DNA of 64,000 nucleotides from an uncultured Oscillospiraceae bacterium (GCA_948616425.1 CAPGBJ010000066.1:1-64000), one strand, 5' to 3'; counted from the stretch's first letter, positions 35,634 through 44,211 are shown. The notes: generated by a model not told the origin, from the letters alone. Made by a program: numbers and translations.

Positions 35634-36317
35634 ATGAACGACTATTCCGCTCCGCTGCAGGCCAAGCGGGAACAGCTGCTGGAGGCCGGCGTGCTGATGA
35701 TGGACCCCGCCGCCGTGTACGTGGAAGACGAAGTCACCGTAGGGGCGGGCACCCTGCTTCTCCCCGGCACCATTCTTCGGGGGAAGACGGTGATCGGGGC
35801 AAACTGTCTCATTGGCCCCCAGGTGATGCTGACCGACTGCGCGGTGGGAGACGGCTGCACCATCAACGCCTCCCAATGTGAAGAGAGTACCATCGAGGGG
35901 GGCTGTCAAATCGGCCCCTACACCCATATTCGGCCCCACTGTGTGGTGGGGGCGGGCTCTAAAATCGGCGCCTTCGTCCAGTTGAAAAACTGCAACCTGG
36001 GCCGGGGTACCAAGATGGCCCACCTGACCTATGTGGGGGACAGCGACGTGGGGGACGACTGCAATTTCGGCTGCGGTACCATCACCTGTAATTACGACGG
36101 CTTTAAAAAGCACCGCACCACCATCGGCAGCGGCGTATTTGTGGGATGCAACACCAACTTTGTCCCACCGGTGACTGTGGGCGACGGGGCCTTTATCGCC
36201 GCCGCCACCACGGTGACCCAGGACATACCGGAGGACGCCTTGGCTGTGGGCCGTGCCCGTCAGGAGGTCAAGGAGGGCTGGGCCGCTGAGAATCGGCGTC
36301 TGAGAGGCAAAAAGTAG
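35634..36317 (+). CDS. GlmU C-terminal acetyltransferase domain only (no uridylyltransferase domain)
   Basis: 227 residues matching the second half of GlmU: the linker helix (LQAKREQLLEAGVLMMDPAAVYV) and a left-handed beta-helix of hexapeptide repeats, with the acetyl-transfer residues in GTKMAHLTYVGDSDVGDD and GTITCNYDGFKKHRT. The N-terminal nucleotidyltransferase half (about 230 residues in normal GlmU) is absent. A terminator and promoter occupy the upstream DNA, so this is the true gene end, not a frameshift. It should acetylate glucosamine 1-phosphate. It precedes prs and pth as glmU does in Bacillus. Confidence 0.88.
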   Translation: MNDYSAPLQAKREQLLEAGVLMMDPAAVYVEDEVTVGAGTLLLPGTILRGKTVIGANCLIGPQVMLTDCAVGDGCTINASQCEESTIEGGCQIGPYTHIRPHCVVGAGSKIGAFVQLKNCNLGRGTKMAHLTYVGDSDVGDDCNFGCGTITCNYDGFKKHRTTIGSGVFVGCNTNFVPPVTVGDGAFIAAATTVTQDIPEDALAVGRARQEVKEGWAAENRRLRGKK

Positions 36318-36400
36318 AATCAGCGGGCGGACAAGAAGCGGCCTTGCGCCGCCCCATGCGGTTACATCTGCCACCCCTCTGCATGTCTCCATAGGAGAAG

Positions 36401-36481
36401 ATGGGAGAGATGGATACTCTGCAACCGGGAAATGAGAGGCAACCGGCACAGCCGGCACAAAAAAATGGGAGGATATTGTAA
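36401..36481 (+). CDS. Possible 26-residue leader peptide upstream of prs
   Basis: ATG at 36401 follows AGGAGA and opens a 26-codon frame rich in Gln, Pro, Asn and Gly; its TAA directly abuts the prs ATG. Its own ribosome binding site and the abutting stop suggest translational coupling or a regulatory leader. It is too short to tell from chance without comparison. Confidence 0.4.
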   Translation: MGEMDTLQPGNERQPAQPAQKNGRIL

Positions 36482-37465
36482 ATGATTGCACATGGGAAGG
36501 ACATTAAAATCATCACAGGCAACTCGAATCCCGCACTGGCCAAGGACATCTGCAAGGAACTGGGCATCCCGCTGGGCAATTCAGAGGTGGGCTCCTTCTC
36601 TGACGGCGAAAATTTCGCCTCCATCTACGAGACGGTCCGTGGGTCAGACGTCTTTGTTGTGCAGTCCACCTGTTCCTTTGCCAAGGACGAGAAAGCCGGC
36701 ACAGTAAACGACGCGCTGATGGAACTGCTCATTATGGTCGACGCGCTAAAACGGGCCTCTGCCGGCCGGATCACTGCGGTGATCCCCTACTTTGGCTACG
36801 CGCGCCAGGATCGAAAGACCAAACCCAGAGACCCCATCTCCGCCAAGCTGGTGGCCAACCTGATCACCACGGCCGGGGCCGACCGGGTGCTGACCATGGA
36901 CCTGCACGCCAACCAGATCCAGGGCTTTTTTGATATTCCGGTGGACAACTTGCTGGGCTCCCCCATCTTTGTGGACTACTTCAACCGCAAGTTTAAGGAT
37001 GAGCGGGAGAACACCATGGTGGTTTCACCCGATGTGGGCTCTGTGGCCCGGGCCCGGGCCTTCGCCCAAAAGCTGAACATGCCCCTGGCCATTGTGGACA
37101 AGCGCCGGCAGAAGGCCAACTCCTCCGAGGTGATGAACATCATCGGCGATGTGAAGGACAAGCGGGTGATCCTGCTGGACGACATGGTGGACACCGGCGG
37201 GTCCCTGTGCCATGCGGCCAAGGCCCTGGTGGAGATTGGCGGCGCCAAAGATGTCACAGCCTGCGCCTCCCACGGTGTGCTCTCCGGCCCCGCCATCCAG
37301 CGCATCCAGGACAGCGTGTTGGACGAAGTGGTCTTCCTGAACACAATCCCCGCCAAGCCGGGGGTTCACTGCGATAAGATCCGCTACATCTCGGTGGCCC
37401 ATCTCTTTGCCGAGGCCATCAGCCATATCTACATGGAGACCTCCGTCTCCCCGCTGTTCCTCTGA
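36482..37465 (+). CDS. prs: Ribose-phosphate pyrophosphokinase
   Basis: Makes PRPP from ribose 5-phosphate and ATP, used by pncB in this window and by purine, pyrimidine and His/Trp synthesis. 327 residues: GSFSDGENFASIYETVRGSDVFVVQS, YARQDRKTKPRDPISAKLVAN, DLHANQIQGFF, and the PRPP loop VILLDDMVDTGGSL. GGGAGG precedes the ATG. Order glmU(-like)-prs-pth is the Firmicutes block. Confidence 0.97.
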   Translation: MIAHGKDIKIITGNSNPALAKDICKELGIPLGNSEVGSFSDGENFASIYETVRGSDVFVVQSTCSFAKDEKAGTVNDALMELLIMVDALKRASAGRITAVIPYFGYARQDRKTKPRDPISAKLVANLITTAGADRVLTMDLHANQIQGFFDIPVDNLLGSPIFVDYFNRKFKDERENTMVVSPDVGSVARARAFAQKLNMPLAIVDKRRQKANSSEVMNIIGDVKDKRVILLDDMVDTGGSLCHAAKALVEIGGAKDVTACASHGVLSGPAIQRIQDSVLDEVVFLNTIPAKPGVHCDKIRYISVAHLFAEAISHIYMETSVSPLFL

Positions 37466-37528
37466 TTGAAAAGGGAGCGACCTCACGTTTGGAGACACCC
37501 CCTGGAGCGATATTGTGACTGAGAAGTG

Positions 37529-37557
37529 TTTTTGGAGCGGCTTTGCCGCTCCAAAAA
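37529..37557 (+). terminator. Perfect 13-bp hairpin between prs and pth
   Basis: TTTTTGGAGCGGC (37529-37541) and its complement (37545-37557) around TTT. A T-rich left arm and A-rich right arm make it terminator-like on the minus strand too. It could attenuate transcription into pth. A second small hairpin, CCGCCC/GGGCGG, follows near 37574-37590. Confidence 0.6.
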
Positions 37558-37614
37558 CTGATTTTAAATCATTCCGCCCTGTGCGGGCGGCAAAAATTCT
37601 GTGAGGAAATGACC

Positions 37615-38208
37615 ATGTTTTTTCAGAAGGACGCGGGCGGCGTCAGCTGGCTGCTGGTCTGCCTGGGCAATCCCGGGGACCGGTATGAGAATACCCGGCA
37701 CAATGTGGGCTTTATGGTGGCTGACGAGGTGGCCGAGCGGCAGAACAAACCCATTCAGCGGCTGAAATTCAGGGCCCTGACCAACATTTTCTCGATCTCC
37801 GGGAAAAAGGTGTTGGTGATGAAACCGATCACCTACATGAACCTATCTGGAGAGGCGGTGCGACAGGCGGTAGACTTCTACAAGCTTCCCGCTGACCGCG
37901 TGCTGGTGGTGTCTGACGACACCGCCTTGGCGGTGGGGCGGCTGCGAATCCGTGCGAAGGGGTCCGCCGGGGGACACAACGGACTAAAAAATATCATCCA
38001 GCACCTGGGAACAGATCAGTTTCCCCGCCTGCGGGTGGGGGTGGGAGAGAAGCCGCACCCCGATTACGATATGGCCGATTGGGTGCTTGGAACCTTCACG
38101 GGGGAGGACAAAAAGGCCATTGACGCCGCTGTCAAGCGGGCCGCCGACGCCATTGCCTGTATCCTGGACGAGGGCATTGACCGGGGAATGGGAAAATTTA
38201 ACGGATAA
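37615..38208 (+). CDS. pth: Peptidyl-tRNA hydrolase
   Basis: Recycles peptidyl-tRNA dropped from ribosomes. 197 residues with CLGNPGDRYENTRHNVGFMVAD (catalytic His in RHNVGF), KPITYMNLSGEAV, VVSDDTALAVGRLRIRAKGSAGGHNGLKNII and the C-terminal helix. In the usual DDxxL motif the second segment reads DDTAL. GAGGAA lies six bases before ATG 37615. Confidence 0.96.
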   Translation: MFFQKDAGGVSWLLVCLGNPGDRYENTRHNVGFMVADEVAERQNKPIQRLKFRALTNIFSISGKKVLVMKPITYMNLSGEAVRQAVDFYKLPADRVLVVSDDTALAVGRLRIRAKGSAGGHNGLKNIIQHLGTDQFPRLRVGVGEKPHPDYDMADWVLGTFTGEDKKAIDAAVKRAADAIACILDEGIDRGMGKFNG

Positions 38209-38209
38209 A

Positions 38210-38240
38210 TCAGGACCGCCCGTATTACGGGCGGTCCTGA
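38210..38240. terminator. Bidirectional hairpin between convergent pth and the MurE-like gene
   Basis: A 15-bp perfect inverted repeat (38210-38224 and 38226-38240) whose core is ACCGCCCGT. It starts within 2 bp of the pth stop and ends 14 bp before the opposing stop. Confidence 0.7.
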
Positions 38241-38253
38241 CTGCATAAAGGCC

Positions 38254-40206
38254 TCACGCGGTGACGACAATCCCCGGTGTGTACTGTTCCAACAGATACA
38301 GGAGCGGGGCGTACTGGGCGGAGCGGTCCAGAATGGCGGCCTCGCCTGTGCCCCTCTCCAGGGCTTGAAGGCAGGTCCGAAATGCGCCGTGCAGCTGTTG
38401 GGGGAGCTGGCCGGCCTCCATCAGCTCTTCCAACCGTCTGCGGTCAACCCGCTCCAGCGCGGTTCGCTGGCCCAAATCCTCCAGAAGGACCAGGTAATCC
38501 CCCCCTATTCCCACGTCCTCTGGGGGACACAGCACCACCTGCATCCCCAAGGTCCGCAGCGCGTCCACGCCAATGTGCTGTGCCTCCAGCTCTGAGCCGC
38601 ACAGGACAAGGGTTTTCTGCTGGAGGCGCTTCAGAGCGGGCAGAAGGGACAGCAGGGTCTGAATCTTCCCCGGGCCGTCCAGGCGGTGGAGCATGTCGTA
38701 CTCCCGAAGAAAGCTCTGGGCGTACTCCCCGTCAGTGGGGGTCTGCACATACTCCTGGCCCCGCTTCTGATAGGTCTCGTCCCCCTTGCCGGCGATGAGC
38801 AGGACGGTGGGCTCCCGACAATTCAGCACGGCTTGCCGGATGGCCTCTCCTCGGTTGAGCTCAATGGTGCAGGGGCAGCCCTGCTCGGCCACATAGGCGG
38901 CAATCTCTCTACAGATGGACAGGGTGTCCTCCTCCCCGCTGTCGTCCTCGGTAAGGATCACCTGATGGGAGTACCGCCCCCCGATCTCCCCCAGATCTTT
39001 CCGCCGATCCAGCGCCTTGTCCCCCACGCTGCCGAAGAGAGAGACAATCCGCCTGCCGGGGTACTCCTCCTGGGCGGAGCGGCACAGATTTTCAAAGGAC
39101 ATGCGGTTGTGGGCGAAATCCACAATGGCGGTGATCACCCCGTCAGCGCTGGAATATACCTCCATCCGCCCGGGCACCCGGACTCTGGCCAGCCCGGCAT
39201 AGATGCACCGCTGGGGAATTTGCAGCCCCTCGCAGACTGCGATGGCGGCCAGGGCGTTATCGACATTGAACAGTCCGGGCATGGTCAGCCGGAACTCTCG
39301 CTCGTACCGGCGGGTACGCACGCGAAAGAGGATGTCTCCCCCCCGCTTGTGAATCTGCGAGGCGTACACGTCGGCCTCGGGATTGTGCCGGGAGAAGCGG
39401 TACAGCGGGGCGCCCGCCGCCTGGGCGGCCTCCAGCACCTGATCGGCGTGGTCGCAGTCCAGATTGACACAATTTATGCCGCCCTGGCGAAAAATCCGCA
39501 GTTTGGAGGCGAAATAGTCCTCGAAATTTGGATGCTCCACGGGGGAGATGTGGTCGGTGCCGATGTTCAAAAAGCAGGCGGAGGCAAAGTCGGTACACAG
39601 GGAGCGGTGGTACTTCAGCGCCTGGCTGGAGGCCTCCATAACCAGATATTCCATGCCGGACTGAACCGCGTGGGCCAGGTGGCGCTGGAGATCCAGGGGT
39701 TCCGGGGTGGTCAGATGGGACTCAAACCGCTCCACCCCGTCGACGGTCTCAATGGAGGAGATCAGGCCGCACTCGGGCCGCCCTTTCTCCGCCATATACT
39801 CATCCAGAATGGCTTTTAAATAGTAGGCGGTGGTGGTCTTGCCCTTGGTGCCCGTCAGGGCGATGACCTTCAGCCTGCCCGAGGGGTGGTTGTAGAACCG
39901 GTCGGCCAGGGGGGCGATGGTCAAGCGCATGTCGTTTACCTGGAGACAGGGGAGGTCCACCTCTGGATAGGGGGTCTGACTCACATAGGCAATTGCCCCT
40001 CTGTCCCGGGCCATGCTCAAAAATTCCACCCGAAAATGGGCCCCCTTACAGAGGAAGAGGGTGCCGGGCACTACCTCCCGGGAGTCATAAGACACCAGCG
40101 CCACCGGGGCGGACCGGTCCAGATTCTCTGGGACCGGCGCGGCCAGAAGGGCGCGCTCCTCCAGGAGAGAGAGATAGTCGCTGAGGGGGTGCGTGGTATT
40201 GTCCAT
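38254..40206 (-). CDS. MurE-like Mur ligase with C-terminal extension
   Basis: 650 residues, against about 490 for MurE. The first 490 follow the MurE plan: N-terminal UDP-binding domain (VSYDSREVVPGTLFLCKG), ATP loop ALTGTKGKTTTAYYLKAIL near 117, EASSQALKYHR, NIGTDHISPVEHPNFEDYF, and the C-terminal domain from about 350. MurE normally adds diaminopimelate or Lys to UDP-MurNAc-dipeptide; the DNPR specificity loop here reads EDDSGEED. The last 150 residues form an extra domain ending AILDRSAQYAPLLYLLEQY-TPGIVVTA, resembling the end of amino acid kinase-fold proteins (weak match). GAGGTGA precedes the ATG. Confidence 0.8.
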   Translation of the reverse strand: MDNTTHPLSDYLSLLEERALLAAPVPENLDRSAPVALVSYDSREVVPGTLFLCKGAHFRVEFLSMARDRGAIAYVSQTPYPEVDLPCLQVNDMRLTIAPLADRFYNHPSGRLKVIALTGTKGKTTTAYYLKAILDEYMAEKGRPECGLISSIETVDGVERFESHLTTPEPLDLQRHLAHAVQSGMEYLVMEASSQALKYHRSLCTDFASACFLNIGTDHISPVEHPNFEDYFASKLRIFRQGGINCVNLDCDHADQVLEAAQAAGAPLYRFSRHNPEADVYASQIHKRGGDILFRVRTRRYEREFRLTMPGLFNVDNALAAIAVCEGLQIPQRCIYAGLARVRVPGRMEVYSSADGVITAIVDFAHNRMSFENLCRSAQEEYPGRRIVSLFGSVGDKALDRRKDLGEIGGRYSHQVILTEDDSGEEDTLSICREIAAYVAEQGCPCTIELNRGEAIRQAVLNCREPTVLLIAGKGDETYQKRGQEYVQTPTDGEYAQSFLREYDMLHRLDGPGKIQTLLSLLPALKRLQQKTLVLCGSELEAQHIGVDALRTLGMQVVLCPPEDVGIGGDYLVLLEDLGQRTALERVDRRRLEELMEAGQLPQQLHGAFRTCLQALERGTGEAAILDRSAQYAPLLYLLEQYTPGIVVTA

Positions 40207-40317
40207 GGAATCACCTCGTTTGGTTGGTGGTTTTGACCGGGGGAAAAGGGGTGTGCCCGATTGGGTCGGGCTAGAGAACATTGTACCCACCCTCCCAGGG
40301 GGAACATACCTTGGACT

Positions 40318-40355
40318 GGGGCTTGTTTAAAACATGTCAAAACGCCCAGACGGCG
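40318..40355 (-). repeat. Fragment of the dispersed structured element (copy D)
   Basis: About 38 bp matches only the right end of the element as in copy B (GCTTGTTT, then ACATGTCAAAACGCCCA, then GACGGC). The rest is missing. It lies between the MurE-like gene and the 41-bp tandem repeat. Confidence 0.7.
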
Positions 40356-40399
40356 CCCAGTTCCCCCTCCCCTTCCGGCCGGTAAAAAGTGTGCCGGGG

Positions 40400-40522
40400 C
40401 GGGACCGGTTTTCTTATTTGATAAAAATATGGCGCAGGGGCGGGACAGGGTTTCTTATTTGATAAAAATATGGCGCAGGGGCGGGACAGGGTTTCTTATT
40501 TGATAAAAATATGGCGCAGGGG
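40400..40522. repeat. Tandem repeat, three 41-bp units, overlapping the 3' end of the racemase gene
   Basis: Units at 40400-40440, 40441-40481 and 40482-40522. Units two and three are essentially identical and the first differs at a few bases near its left end. Each unit contains the last codons and stop of the racemase gene (encoding PLRHIFIK), so the gene's 3' end has been duplicated twice downstream of itself. Confidence 0.9.
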
Positions 40523-41212
40523 TTTGTGACAGGCCTCTACCGCCCGCTCGGCCAGCACGGCCATGGCATCGGTGTAGAAGGGGGGCAGATGGTGCCTGTC
40601 GGCAAAGACGGACAGCTCTGTACAGGCCAGTACCCCGCAGTCGCAGCCCTGGGAGAGCAAGTCCTCGTGGATGGCGGCGAACTTTTGGGGGTCGCCGTCC
40701 CGGCCGGCCTTCACATCGTCGTAGATGAGGGACATCACCAGGGCTTGGGCCTCCGCGGTGGGGATTACCGCCTCAATTCCGGCGGCGGAAAATTCCTTTT
40801 GGTATAATCCGGTCTGGATAGTCCCATCAGTAGCTAGAATTCCGGGGCGCTTCAGCCCCTGGCCGGCCAGCAGACGGGCGGTCTCCCGGATCATGTGAAT
40901 GATAGGGATCCCGATATACTCCTGTACCCGGTCCAAAAAGTAGTGGGAGGTGTTGCAGGGAACGGCGATGCAGGTGCACCCGGCCTGTTCCAGCAATTTG
41001 GCGTCATCCAGCAGTCTGCGGTATACCTCCTCCCGCTGTCTCGTTCCGCCCAGGATGGCGCTGGTGCGGTCGGGCATACCGCTGTCGGACAGGATCAGGG
41101 CATTGACGTGCTCCTGGTCCGCCCGGGCGTCGGTGCGGTCGATGACAAACTGATAAAACGTATTGGTCGCTTGCGGGCCCATGCCGCCCAGAACACCAAG
41201 ACGGTAATTCAA
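40496..41212 (-). CDS. Aspartate/glutamate racemase family protein
   Basis: 238 residues. LGVLGGMGPQATNTFYQFV is the family N-terminus; catalytic cysteines are in AVPCNTSHYFL (first half) and GVLACTELSVF (second half), so both acid/base Cys are present, giving PLP-independent racemisation of Asp, Glu or a related amino acid. TTG start, with GGAAG nine bases upstream; no ATG fits the conserved start. The 3' end lies inside the tandem repeat. Confidence 0.9.
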   Translation of the reverse strand: MNYRLGVLGGMGPQATNTFYQFVIDRTDARADQEHVNALILSDSGMPDRTSAILGGTRQREEVYRRLLDDAKLLEQAGCTCIAVPCNTSHYFLDRVQEYIGIPIIHMIRETARLLAGQGLKRPGILATDGTIQTGLYQKEFSAAGIEAVIPTAEAQALVMSLIYDDVKAGRDGDPQKFAAIHEDLLSQGCDCGVLACTELSVFADRHHLPPFYTDAMAVLAERAVEACHKPLRHIFIK

Positions 41213-41308
41213 ACAGGATCACTTCCAATGTTGTGTGTATTTGAGCAGCCAGTCGGCAAGTGTCAAATCAGATCCCCTCCCAATTCGGGATGAAACTGAC
41301 CGGCCGGC

Positions 41309-42565
41309 TCACTTCTCCAAAGCGCTGAACTGCGCCTGTCTGCGGCGCTGCGCCTCCGGGTCCAGGGGGAGGTACCAGCTCAGCCGATAGGGGCTGTCGG
41401 GCCGGGCCTGGAGTTCCTGGTAGATCTCCCGGCGCTCTCTCAGGCCGCTCTGGGCCTGATCTATGCCGTAGTCCCGATTCAGCCAGTTGAAGTAACCCTC
41501 CAAAAAGCTTTCACAGAGTTCTTCCCAGGAGCGGAAGTGCTCCTGCATCAGCCGCCCCACCTTGCAGGAGCGGCCCACCATCTCCATCCGGCTGCACCAG
41601 CCGGCGGTAAAGCACATACCCAGCAGCTGCATGGACCGGCACAGCTGCCAAGCCCGGGCCGCCTGGGTCTGGCAGCCTGTAAAGCCCGGTCCGGCAGACA
41701 TGTAGTCCACCGTCTCATACAGCTGCTGGATGTTGGAGATATCCCAGCTGTCTTTCAAGGTCTCCCGGGTAAATTTCTGTCCCTGGTCGTCCATGGGCTG
41801 GCCGCCGATGCGGATGGGCCCCCTGCGGGCCTCCACGTCCCGCACCCCCGCAGGGCCGTGGCCCAATTGGGCAAAAAACTGTCCCCATATGGCGTAGGTG
41901 CCCACAAACCACCGTTCCAAATCGTTTTGGGGCAGGGTGATGTCGGCCTCCTTCCGGTTCAGTCTCCCCTGATGGTGGCTGACGAAAAACATACTGATCA
42001 GCCCGATCAAAAGGCAGAAGGTCCAAAAGCCACCTTTGAACCGGGCTTCGGTCACGGTCTCCCTGTGGTGCCCCTCCATGTCCACAAAGTATTCCGTGGT
42101 GGACAGCCCGGGGGCGTCCCGCTCCACAGCCGCCCGCTCTTCATCGGTCAGCCTCCACGCTTTCCAGGCGCCCACAGGGTAGAGCGCCTGATAGATCCCG
42201 TCCCGCTTCTCCCGCTGGACGTTGTCCAAAGTCTGGGTAAACCGGCCGGCCACCTGCTCCCCGCTGTCCAGGGGAAACACCCAGTAGGTGTCCCCATCCA
42301 CAAAAAAGTACTCCATAGGGGGATACTGGTCCGCGGTGCCATAGACCAGAAGGGCAAAGCGGTCCAGCTGTTCCATGTCTGCCACCGAGCGGGCCAGCTG
42401 GGTATCCGCCAAGGCCAACCCGCCCCAGCCGCCGGGCCCCAGGTCCAGGGCCCACACGTAGAGCCGCCAGCAGGGGCCCGCCAGCAGAAACATCACCGCC
42501 GCGGTGACGGCGGCGACGTTGAGCATCTCGTCGCCCTCCCGCAGCCGTTTCACAAATCGTTTCAT
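41309..42565 (-). CDS. DUF1266-domain membrane protein
   Basis: 418 residues with a membrane helix near 15-35 and another near 180-197; the segment between them would be extracytoplasmic (YFFVDGDTYWVFPLDSGEQVAGRF). The C-terminal 200 residues carry a DUF1266-like region: WDISNIQQLYETVDYMS, ARAWQLCRSMQLLGMCFTAGW, and SWEELCESFLEGYFNWLNR. DUF1266 proteins are of unknown function and often lie near secretion or immunity genes. It is 6 bp downstream of the macrodomain gene, so co-expressed with it. Confidence 0.75.
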   Translation of the reverse strand: MKRFVKRLREGDEMLNVAAVTAAVMFLLAGPCWRLYVWALDLGPGGWGGLALADTQLARSVADMEQLDRFALLVYGTADQYPPMEYFFVDGDTYWVFPLDSGEQVAGRFTQTLDNVQREKRDGIYQALYPVGAWKAWRLTDEERAAVERDAPGLSTTEYFVDMEGHHRETVTEARFKGGFWTFCLLIGLISMFFVSHHQGRLNRKEADITLPQNDLERWFVGTYAIWGQFFAQLGHGPAGVRDVEARRGPIRIGGQPMDDQGQKFTRETLKDSWDISNIQQLYETVDYMSAGPGFTGCQTQAARAWQLCRSMQLLGMCFTAGWCSRMEMVGRSCKVGRLMQEHFRSWEELCESFLEGYFNWLNRDYGIDQAQSGLRERREIYQELQARPDSPYRLSWYLPLDPEAQRRRQAQFSALEK

Positions 42566-42571
42566 ATGCCC

Positions 42572-43399
42572 CTAGCACCCCTGAAACCGGCGGCGGAAGG
42601 GGGCGATGTTCCCGCCCTTGCCCGGCTGCCCCAGAATAGAGAAGGTGATCTGCTCAAACCGCCGGTTCCAGCCTTTCTCCAACAGCTCTTGCCAAAACCG
42701 GGATACGTCCTCCGGGTCGTTGCGGAACACCCCGCAGCCGTAGGCCCCCAGTACCAGCCGGGTGCAGCCCCAGTGGGCAAAGAGGGCCAGAATTTTTTCC
42801 ATCCGGCCCTTCATCACCTGTTTGGCCCGGTCTGCGCTGTCTCCGTTGCGGACCACAATCCCCATGTTGACGGCGGGGGCGGTGATCACCGGACAGGTGA
42901 CACAGGTTTCTGTCAAGGAAAAATCCCCAGTGCGGAAGAAGGTGACATCTCCAATGAGCATGGTGTCGGTATACACCGGGTCCCGGTTGGCCCGATTGAT
43001 CTCATAGTACCGGGGCCCCTGGCCGGTGGTCTGGGTCTGGTACAGGTTGGAACAGAAGGCCAAACACTCCTCCTGGGCCATTGAGCCATTGAGGAAGCCG
43101 CCGCCGGGGTTCTTGGCGGAGGCGAAGTTGAGCACTCCAATTTTGGGGCACAGGGTCTCCCCCTCTGACAGCCGAAAAATGGCGTCTACCGTCCCCTCGT
43201 CCCGGACCTCCAGGGCGGCGGAGGGGCCTTCCGACGGGAACGCGGCCTCTTCCACCAGTTTGTCCAGCGCCTGGCTGGTCCAAAGCTGGGTAGGACGGGC
43301 GGCGTCCCACAAAATTACCTGATTGCCCAGATGATAGCGCCCGGTCCGGCTGATCTCCAGGGTCTCCTGGGCCAGATCTTTCAGCTGCTCCCGGTTCAT
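42572..43399 (-). CDS. Microbial-type PARG (TIGR02452) macrodomain protein
   Basis: 275 residues. An N-terminal helical part (LAQETLEISRTGRY) is typical of the bacterial poly(ADP-ribose) glycohydrolase family; the signature NFASAKNPGGGFLNGSMAQEE (91-111) contains the ADP-ribose diphosphate loop GGG and the catalytic QEE glutamates. LVLGAYGCGVFRNDP is the second ligand loop. It should remove ADP-ribose from a target. The start overlaps the proB stop (ATGA). Roles of such proteins in bacteria include reversing toxin ADP-ribosylation; which applies here is unknown. Confidence 0.88.
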   Translation of the reverse strand: MNREQLKDLAQETLEISRTGRYHLGNQVILWDAARPTQLWTSQALDKLVEEAAFPSEGPSAALEVRDEGTVDAIFRLSEGETLCPKIGVLNFASAKNPGGGFLNGSMAQEECLAFCSNLYQTQTTGQGPRYYEINRANRDPVYTDTMLIGDVTFFRTGDFSLTETCVTCPVITAPAVNMGIVVRNGDSADRAKQVMKGRMEKILALFAHWGCTRLVLGAYGCGVFRNDPEDVSRFWQELLEKGWNRRFEQITFSILGQPGKGGNIAPFRRRFQGC

Positions 43400-44166
43400 T
43401 TCCTCACCCCCAAAAAGCGGGTGCCCACGGCCTTGTGCCCGACGATGTCATAGAGCCGCTCCGGGTGCTCCCCGTTGGTAATCACCATGTCGCAGCCCTG
43501 GGCGGTGACCATCTTGGCGGCCCGCAGCTTGGTCTCCATGCCGCCAGTGGCCAGGTCGCTGCCCTTGCCGCCGGCCAGGGCCTCAATCTCCGGGGTGACG
43601 GCCTCCACGGTGGGGATGAGACGGGCGTCGGGGTCCCTCCGGGGGTCGGCGGTGTACAGCCCCTCGATGTCGCTGAGGAGGACCAGCAGGTCGGCCCCCA
43701 CCGAGCAGGCCACGATGGCCCCCAGGGTGTCGTTGTCCCCCACCTTGATCTCGGCGGTGGCCACCGTGTCGTTCTCGTTGATGACGGGCAGCGCCCCCAG
43801 CTCCAGCAGCCGGGCCATGGTGTTTTCAAAGTTGCGGCGGCGGTCGTCGTGGTCCACGTCCTCGCCGGTGAGCAAAATCTGAGCTACCGTGTGGTTGTAC
43901 TGAGAAAACAGTTTGTCGTAAGTATACATCAGCTCGCACTGGCCCACGGCGGCGGCGGCCTGTTTGGTGGGCATGTCGGCCGGCCGGCCGGGCAGATTCA
44001 GCTTGCCCACCCCCATGCCGATGGCCCCAGAGGACACCAAAATCATCTCGTGCCCCGCGTTTTTCAGGTCGGACAGTACCTTTACCAGCTCTTCCACATG
44101 GCGGATGTTCAGCCGTCCGGTGGCGTGGGCCAGGGTGGAGGTGCCTACCTTTACTACAATGCGCAT
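43396..44166 (-). CDS. proB: Glutamate 5-kinase (without PUA domain)
   Basis: First, proline-inhibited step of proline synthesis. 256 residues: amino acid kinase fold with VVKVGTSTLAH, MILVSSGAIGMGVGKL, PVINENDTVATAEIKVGDNDTLGAIVA, and GGMETKLRAAKMV. It ends after the kinase domain, so the PUA domain of E. coli ProB is absent, as in several Firmicutes. ATG 44166 has GGAG upstream; the frame runs further through the palindromic element. Confidence 0.95.
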   Translation of the reverse strand: MRIVVKVGTSTLAHATGRLNIRHVEELVKVLSDLKNAGHEMILVSSGAIGMGVGKLNLPGRPADMPTKQAAAAVGQCELMYTYDKLFSQYNHTVAQILLTGEDVDHDDRRRNFENTMARLLELGALPVINENDTVATAEIKVGDNDTLGAIVACSVGADLLVLLSDIEGLYTADPRRDPDARLIPTVEAVTPEIEALAGGKGSDLATGGMETKLRAAKMVTAQGCDMVITNGEHPERLYDIVGHKAVGTRFLGVRK

Positions 44167-44211
44167 GGTTATATTCTCCTTTAATATTACGGTTTTGACT
44201 GCGTTTCGTCC

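Noticed and set aside
40400..40522. CRISPR-like array
   Set aside because: Units are directly adjacent with no unique spacers and copy a gene end; a simple tandem repeat.
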